Of a stretch of 42,755 bases of DNA, positions 1 to 9,002 are shown one piece after another. The stretch is taken from assembly GCA_964347035.1 (NCBI GenBank), contig CAYFXE010000026.1, forward strand, positions 1-42,755. Reading direction: 5' to 3'. Below the pieces are notes generated by a model. That model did no database searches. It saw only the letters and a list, made by a program, of their open reading frames with translations, and had not been told where the DNA came from. Both the position numbers and the translations under genes were made by a program. Source of the stretch: CAYFXE01 sp964347035 (GTDB taxonomy: Bacteria; Acidobacteriota; Aminicenantia; Aminicenantales; Aminicenantaceae). Each line of letters begins with the position of its first letter. The stretch's first letter is position 1.

Positions 1-339
1 GTTTTCCCACTCCTCTGGCGAAATATCCAAAATCCTTGTTCTAAACATGATCCCGGCATTGTTGACGAGGATGTCCAGCCGTCCGAATTTTTTTATGGTT
101 GTCTCAACCATGTTTTTGACAGATTGTTCATTGGTCACATCCACTTCCTGAGCCATGGCTTTTTCAGATTGAACCCCCCACTCCGAGATAACAGATCGGA
201 CGCTTGAGACATCCAAGTCCGCTAAAACTACCTTAGCTCCTGCCCCGGCTAGCTTGTCTGAAATGGCCCGACCGATTCCCCGACTGGCTCCAGTCACGAT
301 GGCCACTCTGTCCTCGAGTTCATCTCTCTTTCTATCCAT
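1..339 (-). CDS. SDR-family NAD(P)-dependent oxidoreductase, N-terminal part
   Basis: The gene is read on the minus strand from an ATG at 339 and runs off the left edge with 113 codons visible. The translation shows the classical short-chain dehydrogenase cofactor motif TGASRGIGRA near residues 17-26, an acidic residue after beta-2 (LADLD, typical of NAD preference), DVTN, and the NNAG motif near residue 94. The catalytic Ser and YxxxK lie beyond the window, so the substrate cannot be judged. A ribosome-binding site GGAGG lies 8 nt before the ATG, with a second AGGAG closer in, which supports this start. It is divergent from the M1 peptidase gene, with about 128 nt between the two starts. The fold is certain; the reaction is unknown. 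Confidence 0.9.
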   Translation of the reverse strand, partial: MDRKRDELEDRVAIVTGASRGIGRAISDKLAGAGAKVVLADLDVSSVRSVISEWGVQSEKAMAQEVDVTNEQSVKNMVETTIKKFGRLDILVNNAGIMFRTRILDISPEEWEN

Positions 340-430
340 TCTCCTCGCCTCCAAAAGTAGAAGTTCCTCTTTAAAATAAAGGGGCAGGATTAAAAAATCA
401 AACAGGAATCTTCTGCGTCCTTTTTTCGAT

Positions 431-459
431 TTGTCAGTTGAGAACAATCTATCTATAAT
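431..459 (+). promoter_or_regulatory. sigma70-type promoter of the M1 peptidase gene, probably leaderless
   Basis: A -35 box TTGTCA (431-436) and a perfect -10 box TATAAT (454-459) are separated by 17 nt. The ATG of the downstream gene starts at 468, only 8 nt after the -10 box. Transcription would therefore start at or within about 2 nt of the start codon, and no purine-rich ribosome-binding site precedes the ATG. The inference is a leaderless mRNA. Confidence 0.7.
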
Positions 460-467
460 ACAAAATC

Positions 468-2135
468 ATGAAAAAAATCAGATTCAACCTCGCTCTCCTT
501 CTGATCCTTCTCCTGAATTCACTTCTTGGCCAAGAGCTCCCTCATCATAAAACTGGCCTTAAGCATGATTTTCGGGCTTTCATTGCCGAGGTGCCAGACC
601 ACGACTTCGATGTTCTCCATTATCACTTTGACTGGAAGATTGATTTTGATTCCCGGTATATTGATGGGAAGGTAACGATTCGAGTCCAGAGTATCATCGA
701 TGACTTAAATATGATCTGGCTCGATCTTGCTAACAATATGAGTGTAAACCGAATAAGTCAGGATGGCGCTTCTCTTTCCTACACGCATCAAAACAACAGA
801 TTAGAGATCTATCTCAGCCAGAGCTATAAACATCAAGAAGTTTTCGAGGTCGAGATTTCGTATTCCGGTTTCCCTCAATCAGGTCTGAATTTTGGCTATC
901 ACCAGGATCAGCCTATCATCTGGAGCCTGGATGAACCTTCCCGAGCTCGAAACTGGTTTCCCTGTTTCGATTATCCGACTGATAAGGCCACAGCCGAGAT
1001 GAACATCACAGTCCCCAGTCCTATGGTCGCAACCTCGAACGGGAGCCTTATCGACATCATTGATAACAATGGTAACACCGCGACCTACAGCTGGCAGGAG
1101 GACTACCCGATTTCCACTTACCTCATCTCGGTGGCTGCTACGAACTATGAGACTTATTCTGACTTCTACGCCGCTGACGAACAAACAATGGAAGTCATTT
1201 ACTACGTGTATCCGGAACATCTTTCTCAAGCTCAAGAAGATTTATCTGTGACTCCTGCTATGATCGAATTTTACTCCCAGGTCTTCGGTGAATACCCGTT
1301 TCTGAACGAAAAGTATGGAACAGCAATCATCCCTGGAAGCGCTTCGATGGAACACCAGACATGCACTTCCTACTCTTCCCGACTGATCACAGGCGATCAC
1401 ACCTATGATTCGGTCATCGCTCATGAGTTGGCTCACCAATGGTGGGGAGATTTGGTCACTCTGGGCGATTGGGCTGATATCTGGCTGAACGAAGGTTTTG
1501 CCACCTATTCCGAAGCACTCTGGTGGGAGAATCTGTACGGACCCGATGGACTCATAACAAGTGTGGCCGAATTCAGGAACATCTATTTCGACCGACATCA
1601 AGGCCCTGATCATCCGATTTATGACCCTCCCCAGGGCCATCTGTTCTGTGTCATAGAATACAAAAAGGCTGCTTGTGTTCTCCATATGCTCAGATTTATC
1701 ATCGGAGACCAGAACTTCTGGAAGATATTGAAAAAATATGCTCGAGACTATGCCTACACAACCGCCATAACGGAAGACTTTAAAGACTTGAGCGAACAAG
1801 TCTACGGCGCAGATTTGGATTGGTTTTTCGATCAATGGATCTATCAAGCCGGTTATCCCACCTATCAATTCGGATGGGGATATTCACCGCAAGCGAACAA
1901 AGCAAAATTGGTCATCAACCAAATCCAGGAAGATTCCCCTCTTTTCGAGATGCCGATAGAGTTACAATTCGTTTTCCCCTCCGAAACGATCAGGAAAATT
2001 GTTTGGGTAGAGGGAAAAAACAACTCCTTTGAATTTTCCTTCCCCGAAAGGCCCATTGAAGTCCTGTTCGATCCGGACGGTTGGATTTTATGTAAGGTAC
2101 AGAAATTCCGTAAAAAGGGAGTGAAAAAGAGATAG
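468..2135 (+). CDS. Exported M1-family zinc aminopeptidase
   Basis: The 555-residue protein begins with a signal peptide (residues 1-21, a KK-R n-region and a leucine-rich core, with LLGQ near the cleavage site). It has the gluzincin signature HELAH at 319-323 with the third zinc ligand E342 exactly 18 residues later in WLNEGFATY. The substrate-binding exopeptidase motif is the variant GSASMEHQ at 290-297 instead of GAMEN, and a candidate transition-state tyrosine is Y398 in EYKKAA. Family knowledge: M1 enzymes remove N-terminal amino acids from peptides. At about 555 aa it has the N-terminal beta, catalytic and short C-terminal parts, and lacks the long helical C-domain of PepN. It would act in the periplasm or outside the cell. 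The start is supported by a promoter only 8 nt upstream rather than by a ribosome-binding site. Exact substrate preference is unknown. Confidence 0.93.
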   Translation: MKKIRFNLALLLILLLNSLLGQELPHHKTGLKHDFRAFIAEVPDHDFDVLHYHFDWKIDFDSRYIDGKVTIRVQSIIDDLNMIWLDLANNMSVNRISQDGASLSYTHQNNRLEIYLSQSYKHQEVFEVEISYSGFPQSGLNFGYHQDQPIIWSLDEPSRARNWFPCFDYPTDKATAEMNITVPSPMVATSNGSLIDIIDNNGNTATYSWQEDYPISTYLISVAATNYETYSDFYAADEQTMEVIYYVYPEHLSQAQEDLSVTPAMIEFYSQVFGEYPFLNEKYGTAIIPGSASMEHQTCTSYSSRLITGDHTYDSVIAHELAHQWWGDLVTLGDWADIWLNEGFATYSEALWWENLYGPDGLITSVAEFRNIYFDRHQGPDHPIYDPPQGHLFCVIEYKKAACVLHMLRFIIGDQNFWKILKKYARDYAYTTAITEDFKDLSEQVYGADLDWFFDQWIYQAGYPTYQFGWGYSPQANKAKLVINQIQEDSPLFEMPIELQFVFPSETIRKIVWVEGKNNSFEFSFPERPIEVLFDPDGWILCKVQKFRKKGVKKR

Positions 2136-2264
2136 ATTTATAGATAATCGAATCCCTCTAATTGAATTAAACAAATATATTCCATATTCCTTGAAAATAT
2201 CATAAAATCGAAGACCCCATCATGTCATTTATAAACGCATAAACATAAAAGGAGGTTTGCTATC

Positions 2265-3989
2265 ATGGGAAAAAAGTTTTCCTCTAAGTTTTTCTTCATC
2301 GCTGTGCCTTTTTTGATGATCGGATTACTCATCAGTTGCGCTCAGAAAAAACAACCAGCAGATTTGGTGTTGACGAACGGAAAGATTGTGACCATGGATG
2401 ATTCTTTACCAGAAGCAGAGGCTTTGGCTGCAAGAGATGGTGTCATCGTGGCCATAGGGACAGACGAGAAGATCGAGGCCTATATCGGAGAAACAACCAA
2501 AGTCATCGATCTAGAAGGAAAGCTGGCCATTCCCGGATTCATCGAGTCCCATGGTCACTTCACCGGCATCGGGCAGGCCATGCTGAGATTGAATCTGATG
2601 CATGTTAAGAATTGGGAGGAAGTCGTGACCATGGTCAAGGAAGCTGTCGAGAAAGCAGAGCCCGGTGAATGGATTCTCGGCAGGGGCTGGCACCAGGAAA
2701 AATGGGACAAAACACCCGAACCAAACGTGGATGGATTACCTTTTCATCATTCCTTGAGTGAGGTCTCCCCGGAGAATCCGGTTCTCCTTTCCCACGCCAG
2801 CGGACATTCCTCGTATGCCAATGCCAAGGCGATGGAATTGGCTGGAGTGACAAAGGACACGGAGAACCCGGATGGAGGTGAGATTGTCAAAGATGCTGAA
2901 GGGAATCCTATCGGGGTTTTCCGGGAAACAGCCCAAGGGCTATTGAGAACAGCACGATACACCGACCACGAGAAACTTCCCCAGGAAAAAATCGAGGCCG
3001 AGCAGAGAAAAATTATCGAGCTGGCTGCCAAAGAATGTCTTTCCAAAGGCATCACCAGTTTTCATGATGCAGGCTCCTCGTTTTCTACTATCGACCTCAT
3101 CAAAGAGATCGCTGAAGAAGATAAACTGGGCCTCCGGATGTATGTGATGATAAGGGTAAACAATGAGTTATTGAAAGAACGTATTGCCGACTACAGAATT
3201 ATCGGAGCTGGAGACAATCATCTAACCGTTAGGTCGATTAAACGGGGGATTGACGGGGCCCTGGGCGCTCATGGGGCCTGGCTTCTAGACCCTTACACAG
3301 ACCTCCCCACGAGCGTTGGCCTGAATACCAGTTCCATCGAGGATCTAGAAGAAACAGCCCGGATTGCGATCGAGAATGATTTTCAGCTTTGTGTTCATGC
3401 TATCGGCGACAGGGGTAATCAAGAAACCCTGAATATATTCGAGGAAGCCTTCCAAGCCCATCCAGAAAAAAAAGATACCCGCTGGCGCATCGAGCATTCC
3501 CAGCATCTCCATCCCGATGACATCCCCCGCTTCGGCCAATGGGGTGTGATCGCCTCTATGCAGGGCATCCACTGCACCTCTGATGGCCCATGGGTGATCA
3601 AGCGGCTGGGAGAAAAACGAGCCGAAGAAGGAGCTTATGTCTGGCAGAAACTGATGAAAACCGGGGCCATCATCTGCAACGGGACCGATGCTCCGGTCGA
3701 GGATGTTGATCCCATCCCCTGCTTTTTTGCCACCGTGACCCGGAAATGTAAAGACGGAACGGTTTTTTATCCCGATCAAAAAATGAGCCGAGAAGAGACT
3801 CTGCGGTCTTACACGCTCAACGGGGCCTATGCAGCCTTCCAGGAGGATATTCTAGGTTCTCTTTCAAGTGGGAAACTGGCTGATATCACTGTTCTCTCGA
3901 AGGATATCATGACGATTCCTGATGATGAAATCTTGAACACAGAAGTACTCTACACCATCGTGGGTGGGAAAGTCCTTTACGAAAAATAG
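2265..3989 (+). CDS. YtcJ-type amidohydrolase (amidohydrolase family 3), lipoprotein
   Basis: The 574-aa product starts with a lipoprotein signal ending in LLISC, so lipidation at C25 is likely, with Ala at +2. The mature part has the metal-dependent hydrolase layout of YtcJ proteins: NGKIVTMD near the N-terminus, the metal-binding ESHGHFTG, a GRGWHQE segment, HAIGDRGNQ, RIEHSQHLHPDD and NGTDAPVEDVDP near the C-terminal end of the barrel, closed by a small beta domain (VGGKVLYEK). Family knowledge: members hydrolyse amide or cyclic amide bonds, often with unassigned substrates. GGAGG lies 8 nt before the ATG at 2265. A paralogue with the same architecture lies at 24701-26401. Lipidation places it outside the cytoplasm, whereas many YtcJ proteins are cytoplasmic. 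The substrate is unknown. Confidence 0.92.
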   Translation: MGKKFSSKFFFIAVPFLMIGLLISCAQKKQPADLVLTNGKIVTMDDSLPEAEALAARDGVIVAIGTDEKIEAYIGETTKVIDLEGKLAIPGFIESHGHFTGIGQAMLRLNLMHVKNWEEVVTMVKEAVEKAEPGEWILGRGWHQEKWDKTPEPNVDGLPFHHSLSEVSPENPVLLSHASGHSSYANAKAMELAGVTKDTENPDGGEIVKDAEGNPIGVFRETAQGLLRTARYTDHEKLPQEKIEAEQRKIIELAAKECLSKGITSFHDAGSSFSTIDLIKEIAEEDKLGLRMYVMIRVNNELLKERIADYRIIGAGDNHLTVRSIKRGIDGALGAHGAWLLDPYTDLPTSVGLNTSSIEDLEETARIAIENDFQLCVHAIGDRGNQETLNIFEEAFQAHPEKKDTRWRIEHSQHLHPDDIPRFGQWGVIASMQGIHCTSDGPWVIKRLGEKRAEEGAYVWQKLMKTGAIICNGTDAPVEDVDPIPCFFATVTRKCKDGTVFYPDQKMSREETLRSYTLNGAYAAFQEDILGSLSSGKLADITVLSKDIMTIPDDEILNTEVLYTIVGGKVLYEK

Positions 3990-4056
3990 ATTCTGGTTTA
4001 TTTAAGAACCGACAATAGGTTAATCTTGCTTTTGGCTTTGATCAGACCATGTAAAG

Positions 4057-4338
4057 TCACGTCGATTTGACGTTCGATCCTTTTCCCTGTCCGTTTGATG
4101 TCTTGAATGCAATATTCATGGTCCTCTTTCCTTCCTCAGCGACTTCAATGCTGACATTTCGATCTTTTCGATCGCCGTTAATCACGACAATTACCTCCAC
4201 AGGTGACTCTCCGTCACTCTGAAATCTGTATGTCTGTCGGTGCGAAGAGACAGGATTGACAACTCCCCGTTGTCTAGCTGGATTCTCTCTCGTATCCTTA
4301 ATCCAGCTTAAAGGATTCTGAGGACCTAATCTTTTCAT
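4057..4338 (-). CDS. Small hypothetical protein overlapping the end of the ParA gene
   Basis: This 93-aa frame begins with ATG at 4338, inside the last codons of the ParA gene (41-nt overlap, different frame), and reads beyond it to 4057. The middle contains an alternating hydrophobic run (VEVIVVING) and a second strand-like stretch (NVSIEVAEE), consistent with a small beta-rich domain. The rest is basic and Gly/Asn-rich. I recognise no family. The overlap suggests translational coupling to ParA. The frame could be opened further upstream (to 4422), but that would lie entirely inside ParA, so the shorter start is preferred. It could also be a chance frame; the only support is the lack of any other gene in 4057-4297 and the strand-like composition. 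Confidence 0.45.
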   Translation of the reverse strand: MKRLGPQNPLSWIKDTRENPARQRGVVNPVSSHRQTYRFQSDGESPVEVIVVINGDRKDRNVSIEVAEEGKRTMNIAFKTSNGQGKGSNVKST

Positions 4339-5125
4339 GTTTTTCACTTTTTTCCCTCTCCAATATTTCCTTAGCCAACAGCGTATAATCCTCAGCCCCA
4401 TGAGAGCTGGGATAATATTCAAAAATGGTCAAGCCATAAGAAGGACTTTCTGCTAGAGAAATATTCTCTCTTATCAGGACGTCAAACATCTTGTCTTTAA
4501 AGTGCGCTTTTAGTTTTTCGACAACTTCCCGATTCAGTATCTTTCTTCTATCGAACCGGGTTCCTATGATTCCTGTGATCTTCAAGTTAGAGTTTAGACG
4601 AGTTTTCACGATCTCAATCGTATTCATGAGTTTGCTCAGACCTTGGAGAGCCAAGTATTCTGTCTGCATGGGGATAAAAATCTCGGAAGCCGCCACAAGA
4701 GCATTGAGTGTCAGTAACCCCAACGAAGGCGGACAATCGATAAAAACATAATCATAATCGGACATATCGGTTAGGGCTTCGCTCAACAGAAATTCACGAC
4801 CGGGTAATCCCGACAGTTCAGTTTCGGCCTCGGCAAGATATAAAGATGAAGGAATGAGATCCAAACTTTCTTTGTCGAGAACGATTTCGACCACAACCTC
4901 CCTAATACGACTGTCCGCTTTGAGGAGGTTATAAACGGTCTTCTCCCTCTTATGGGCAAGAATGCCCAAGCTGTAGGTAGCATGAGCTCCAGGGTCCATA
5001 TCCAAGAGCATGACCTTTTTTTTTGCTTTAGCTAAGGCCGCGCTCAAGTTAATGGCAGTTGTTGTTTTCCCTACTCCTCCTTTATGGTTGGTAATGGCAA
5101 TAACTCTGGTTCTCTTTCCATTCAT
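4298..5125 (-). CDS. ParA/Soj-family ATPase
   Basis: The 275-aa protein has the deviant Walker A motif KGGVGKTTT at residues 15-23, followed by INLSAALAKAKKKVMLLDMDPGA as the switch I region, and the Walker B-type DYVFIDCPPSLG. This is the standard chromosome/plasmid partition ATPase layout at usual length. Family knowledge: ParA binds DNA non-specifically in its ATP form and positions a cargo with a ParB-type partner; other ParA relatives position protein complexes. No ParB gene or parS-like cluster is visible next to it, so it may be an orphan ParA, or the partner may be the small overlapping gene downstream. GGAGGA lies about 10 nt before the ATG at 5125. It is convergent with the amidohydrolase gene ending at 3989. 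Confidence 0.92.
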   Translation of the reverse strand: MNGKRTRVIAITNHKGGVGKTTTAINLSAALAKAKKKVMLLDMDPGAHATYSLGILAHKREKTVYNLLKADSRIREVVVEIVLDKESLDLIPSSLYLAEAETELSGLPGREFLLSEALTDMSDYDYVFIDCPPSLGLLTLNALVAASEIFIPMQTEYLALQGLSKLMNTIEIVKTRLNSNLKITGIIGTRFDRRKILNREVVEKLKAHFKDKMFDVLIRENISLAESPSYGLTIFEYYPSSHGAEDYTLLAKEILEREKSEKHEKIRSSESFKLD

Positions 5126-5169
5126 CGAGACTCAGTCCTCCATATTGATTATGGTGGTATGTCTTTAAC

Positions 5170-5195
5170 CGTAGATTTTCATGTCTTCATCTACG
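5170..5195. promoter_or_regulatory. Inverted repeat upstream of the ParA gene
   Basis: CGTAGAT (5170-5176) and ATCTACG (5189-5195) form perfect 7-bp arms around a 12-nt centre, 45-70 nt upstream of the ParA start. The spacing would suit a dimeric repressor operator, but a chance match is possible. The remainder of 5126-5417 is AT-rich, and I see no gene in it. Confidence 0.25.
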
Positions 5196-5417
5196 AATGA
5201 ATGGTCTTACCTTTTATTCAACCGTTCGTGCTTCAGAATATGAACGAAGAAGAATAAAGAGATTACCATAACACTCATACTGAAAACTAAAGAGAAATCC
5301 AGTCTCATTATAGTTTAGTCGAAAAAAATATCTTTAATACAAGTTCTCAGGTTAATTTTTTTGATATATATAGAGACAGGCAGGAGAAATCATAGAAAGC
5401 GGGTTCAGGTTTTTTCG

Positions 5418-7070
5418 CTAATACTTCCAGCGGTCGTTGTCTTCACCTTTCGGGGCATTATTGGTGATATGCTCAGCCAAAGCCCTCGTCAGGTTGCCTG
5501 AGTTCCAACCATACGGAGACCAAATGTGGCCTTTCCTCGGACGTCCGTACTGGATAGTTCCAGCATAATAAGGATTTTTGGTCTTTTCGAGGAAATTGGC
5601 CATCTCGTAGACGGCTTGGTTCAGGTAATAATTATCCATTTCGGCACAGATGAAGTGTAGTTTTCCGACGAGTTTGGGTCCGAGCCAGGACCAGCTATTC
5701 TGTATGTAATTGCGGAGATCATAACGCTTCTTGTAAGATTGAGCCACTTCATGGTCGATTTCTCCAGTCAACTTGTCCCAGAGAGGTTTGGGGTATCCAT
5801 CATCCCCGACAGGACCATAGACAGCCTGCCAGATATCAAGCTGCTGTCCGGAGCGTCCTTTTGATCCCAGGACCGCTTCCATTTGACTCATCTGACGCAG
5901 CGTGACCAGAACCTGTCCCCGGACATCTCTCATCAATGGGCGTTCGGGTTTCAACCATCCGAACTCCATGAAAAAAGCGTTCTTATTCGTGTAAATATTC
6001 GTCAGCATGTAAAACCGGAAATCGATAGGATCCGGGTTGAAAATCCAGGCTCCGCCGAAAAAATCAGGATGAAATGCCTGCAGAGCCAAAGCCTCCCAAC
6101 CTCCGGTCGATCCACCAGAAAGAACACGAGCATAGGGCTTGCGGATGATGCGAAATTTTTCCTCCACAGCCGGGATGAGTTCGGTCATGATCGCATCTCC
6201 GTAGGGACCACAGTTAGCTGAATTGACTGCGTACGAGTCATCGAAATACGGGCATGGATGTTGGAATGTCACCGCGACCATCCGGGGAAAACCTTCACCC
6301 GTCCAGATCTTGAAGAACTTTGTCCCTTCCTTGAAGTGGTGCGGAGGCTGCAGGGAGAAATGGCCTTGGATGTAATGAACAGGGTAATAGACATCAGGAT
6401 GAGTATCATACCCATAGGGAAGAAGCACTGTGGCTCCTAAATAAATCGGATGTCCCCAAAATTCAGACAGAAGTTGGCTCTGTATCTTGATCCTCTTGAC
6501 CCATTCCGTGTCTTCAGGAACTTCTATCGGCGGGATCACTTTATCCAGACTCAGTTCGACCGTGTATCCTTTGGCAGGATCGAGGTGAACAGATTGAGCT
6601 TCACTGTATAAGTTCCCGGGGGATTTGTTAAACTGCTGGCCCTCCCATTGATCCATGTGAGCCCAGATGACATGCCCATCTGAGCGGTGAAATTCCGTGT
6701 AAATATTGATTAAACCCTGGACAAAATAGTCACCAGCCGGTATTTCACTCAAGCATTTTGGCGGAAAACCCAACACACTGTTATCAATGACCACAACCTC
6801 ACCCGGTTTCATCTGGTCAATGTCCTTTCCAAAAAACGGCACACTGTTCATCCAAGAGCCAGCTTGCAGACGAGGCTCTTCTAACCCTGACTTGGTGATC
6901 ACGACAAAGACCCGCCCTGTCACGGCCTCTGTATGGATCGAGGAGGGAAAAGAGAGTTTAAACTGGAGCTTTGGTGTTTTATCCTTTTGACAGGATTCAT
7001 TTAAGAAAACGACGGATATCACAATAATCAAAGTTAAAATGAAAAAAGTCTTTTTATTTAGCCATCTCAT
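5418..7070 (-). CDS. Exported alpha/beta-hydrolase, putative esterase (enterochelin-esterase-like fold)
   Basis: The 550-aa protein has an N-terminal hydrophobic segment (residues 8-24) ending in FLNESC, which is either a weak lipobox at C27 or an ordinary signal peptide. Residues 35-180 look like a beta-rich N-terminal domain. The hydrolase domain follows, with the nucleophile elbow SGGSTGGW (S321) after a YDTHPDVYYPVHYIQGH segment typical of the esterase D/Fes fold. A C-terminal KGHIWSPYG holds a likely catalytic histidine. Family knowledge: such proteins cleave esters, for example of siderophores, glycans or acyl groups. AAAGGAG lies 4 nt before the start codon at 7070. It follows the gamma-glutamyltransferase gene by 132 nt on the same strand and may be co-transcribed. 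Its substrate is unknown. Confidence 0.82.
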   Translation of the reverse strand: MRWLNKKTFFILTLIIVISVVFLNESCQKDKTPKLQFKLSFPSSIHTEAVTGRVFVVITKSGLEEPRLQAGSWMNSVPFFGKDIDQMKPGEVVVIDNSVLGFPPKCLSEIPAGDYFVQGLINIYTEFHRSDGHVIWAHMDQWEGQQFNKSPGNLYSEAQSVHLDPAKGYTVELSLDKVIPPIEVPEDTEWVKRIKIQSQLLSEFWGHPIYLGATVLLPYGYDTHPDVYYPVHYIQGHFSLQPPHHFKEGTKFFKIWTGEGFPRMVAVTFQHPCPYFDDSYAVNSANCGPYGDAIMTELIPAVEEKFRIIRKPYARVLSGGSTGGWEALALQAFHPDFFGGAWIFNPDPIDFRFYMLTNIYTNKNAFFMEFGWLKPERPLMRDVRGQVLVTLRQMSQMEAVLGSKGRSGQQLDIWQAVYGPVGDDGYPKPLWDKLTGEIDHEVAQSYKKRYDLRNYIQNSWSWLGPKLVGKLHFICAEMDNYYLNQAVYEMANFLEKTKNPYYAGTIQYGRPRKGHIWSPYGWNSGNLTRALAEHITNNAPKGEDNDRWKY

Positions 7071-7202
7071 TTTTTCTCCTTTATAGTTTCCTTTTGTTTA
7101 TGTTTCTTTTCTCCTTGAAAACCTCGGTCACAATCTATCAGATGAGTTTACAGATTATGAATTACAGTTGTCTCTCTTGAGAAAATATCTCGGCAGAGGC
7201 AA

Positions 7203-8933
7203 TCAATACCCAATGGCCGATCCTTGAGAGCGCTTATCCGCAGCCCCATGATAAAGCCCTGTCCGAGGATCGATGAGGATGCTGTGGGCATCTCCCTGCC
7301 GCCAGGGACGAGTATCTTCTTTCATGTCTTTTATCCTATGTCCCATTGCCTTTAGCGAAAGAATCAACTCTTCGTCTATTTCCTGGCCTTCGATCCTCAA
7401 TTTATCGGGCATCCATTCATGGTCCATCCTTGGGGCATCGACAGCTTCCTGAATCGTCATCTGAAAATCCAAAACGTTGATAATCACATTCAGGACTGTG
7501 TTGATGATAGTCCGACCGCCTGGACTTCCTGTGATTAGGTAGGTCTGGCCGTCCTTGACAATAATCGTTGGAGTCATCGAGCTCAACATACGCTTATGAG
7601 GTTCAATCAGGTTCGGCTCGGTCCCGATCAAACCCTTGTCGTCGGTGTAGCCAGGCTTGACGTTGAAATCATCCATCTCGTTATTCAGCAAAATTCCCGT
7701 CCTCTCGGCTACGACTCCAGAGCCAAACCATCCGTTGAGAGTATAGGTTGTGGCCACAGCTAAACCTTGCTCATCGATCACTGAGTAATGGGTTGTCTCT
7801 TCAGCCTCATCCAAGGTAAGTATTTCCTTGCCCATGACTGTGCTCGGGATTACCCTTTTGAGATCAATTTTTTTTCGAATATCCTCAGCATGGCTTTTCG
7901 AGGTCAAAACCTCCATCGGGACGTCCACAAAATCCGGATCTCCCAAGTACCTGGCTCGATCAAAATAGGCAAATTTCATCGTCTCGGCGATCAAATGCAG
8001 GGTTTCGGGTGAGTACCTATCCATCTGGCCTAATTCAAAACCTTCCAAGATGTTCAGCATCTCGATCAGGATTGTCCCACCTGAACTGGGTGGCGGCATA
8101 GAGATGATTTGATAGCCTCTGTAAGTCCCCGTGACTGGTTTTCGGATAAAGGCCTCATATTTTGCCAAATCCTCCCTAGTGATCAAACCACCGTGCTTCT
8201 CCATATCCTGGACAATAAGCTCCGAGATCTCACCTTTGTAAAAAGCCCCAGATCCCTGCTCTGCAATCAGCCGAAGGGACCTGGCCAGCTCTCTTTGAAC
8301 AAATATGTCTCCTTCTTTCCAATCAGAACCGTCAGGCCTGGAAAAAACTCTATAAAATTCCTCGTTTCCGCCCTTGAATTCTTTTTTCAGTCGATTAAAC
8401 GAACGAGCACGCCTCTGATTCAGCCTGAACCCTTTTTCTGCCAGCTCGATGGCCGGAGTAAGAACATCTGGCCATTCTAGGCTTCCGTATTTTTCCATCG
8501 CCAATTCGAAGCCCTTTACTGTTCCTGGAACTCCGACTGCAAGGTGGCCAAAGAGACTCCTTCTCTCATCGCGTTCCCCATAATCATCGAGATACATATC
8601 TGGAGTGGCTCTGCCCGGGGCCTTTTCCCGAAAATCCAAGGCCACAGCCTCCTGGGTATCGGGAAAGCGAATCACCATGAATCCACCTCCGCCGATGTTT
8701 CCGGCTGCCGGAAACGTCACAGCCAATGCGAATCCTACGGCCACAGCTGCATCCACCGCATTTCCACCTTGTTTAAGGATATCGATTCCAATCCGGGATG
8801 CATAATCGTCCACCGAGACAACCATCCCATTTTCGCCGACGACTCCTTTATCTTCTTTTGAACGACAATGAAACTGGAAGATCAAAAGAATAAAGATGGT
8901 AAAAAATCCCACAATTCTTAGGTTTTTTCTCAT
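7203..8933 (-). CDS. ggt: Gamma-glutamyltransferase, exported
   Basis: The chosen start is the ATG at 8933, with AGGAG 8 nt upstream; a GTG two codons earlier lies too close to the AGGAG. The 576-aa protein has a hydrophobic signal ending near C23 (FQFHCRS, a poor lipobox). It then shows the full GGT set: GGNAVDAAVA, the FREKAPGRA motif that holds the glutamate-binding Arg, PPPSSGGT, and TTHYSVIDE. The Thr directly before HYS (T381 in this numbering) is the autocatalytic cleavage site and nucleophile. GSPGGRTI follows in the small subunit. Family knowledge: it cleaves glutathione and other gamma-glutamyl compounds in the periplasm and transfers the glutamyl group to water or amino acids. It stands 69 nt downstream of a divergent GGT paralogue on the same strand. 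Confidence 0.95.
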   Translation of the reverse strand: MRKNLRIVGFFTIFILLIFQFHCRSKEDKGVVGENGMVVSVDDYASRIGIDILKQGGNAVDAAVAVGFALAVTFPAAGNIGGGGFMVIRFPDTQEAVALDFREKAPGRATPDMYLDDYGERDERRSLFGHLAVGVPGTVKGFELAMEKYGSLEWPDVLTPAIELAEKGFRLNQRRARSFNRLKKEFKGGNEEFYRVFSRPDGSDWKEGDIFVQRELARSLRLIAEQGSGAFYKGEISELIVQDMEKHGGLITREDLAKYEAFIRKPVTGTYRGYQIISMPPPSSGGTILIEMLNILEGFELGQMDRYSPETLHLIAETMKFAYFDRARYLGDPDFVDVPMEVLTSKSHAEDIRKKIDLKRVIPSTVMGKEILTLDEAEETTHYSVIDEQGLAVATTYTLNGWFGSGVVAERTGILLNNEMDDFNVKPGYTDDKGLIGTEPNLIEPHKRMLSSMTPTIIVKDGQTYLITGSPGGRTIINTVLNVIINVLDFQMTIQEAVDAPRMDHEWMPDKLRIEGQEIDEELILSLKAMGHRIKDMKEDTRPWRQGDAHSILIDPRTGLYHGAADKRSQGSAIGY

Positions 8934-9002
8934 GTTCACAGCTCCTGAAATATTATGACGGATCGGTCACTTTGAATGGATTTCACTATTTTCATTGCTG
9001 AC

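Noticed and set aside
1242..1868. 208-aa frame antisense to the M1 peptidase
   Set aside because: It is antisense to conserved catalytic motifs, with no domain of its own.
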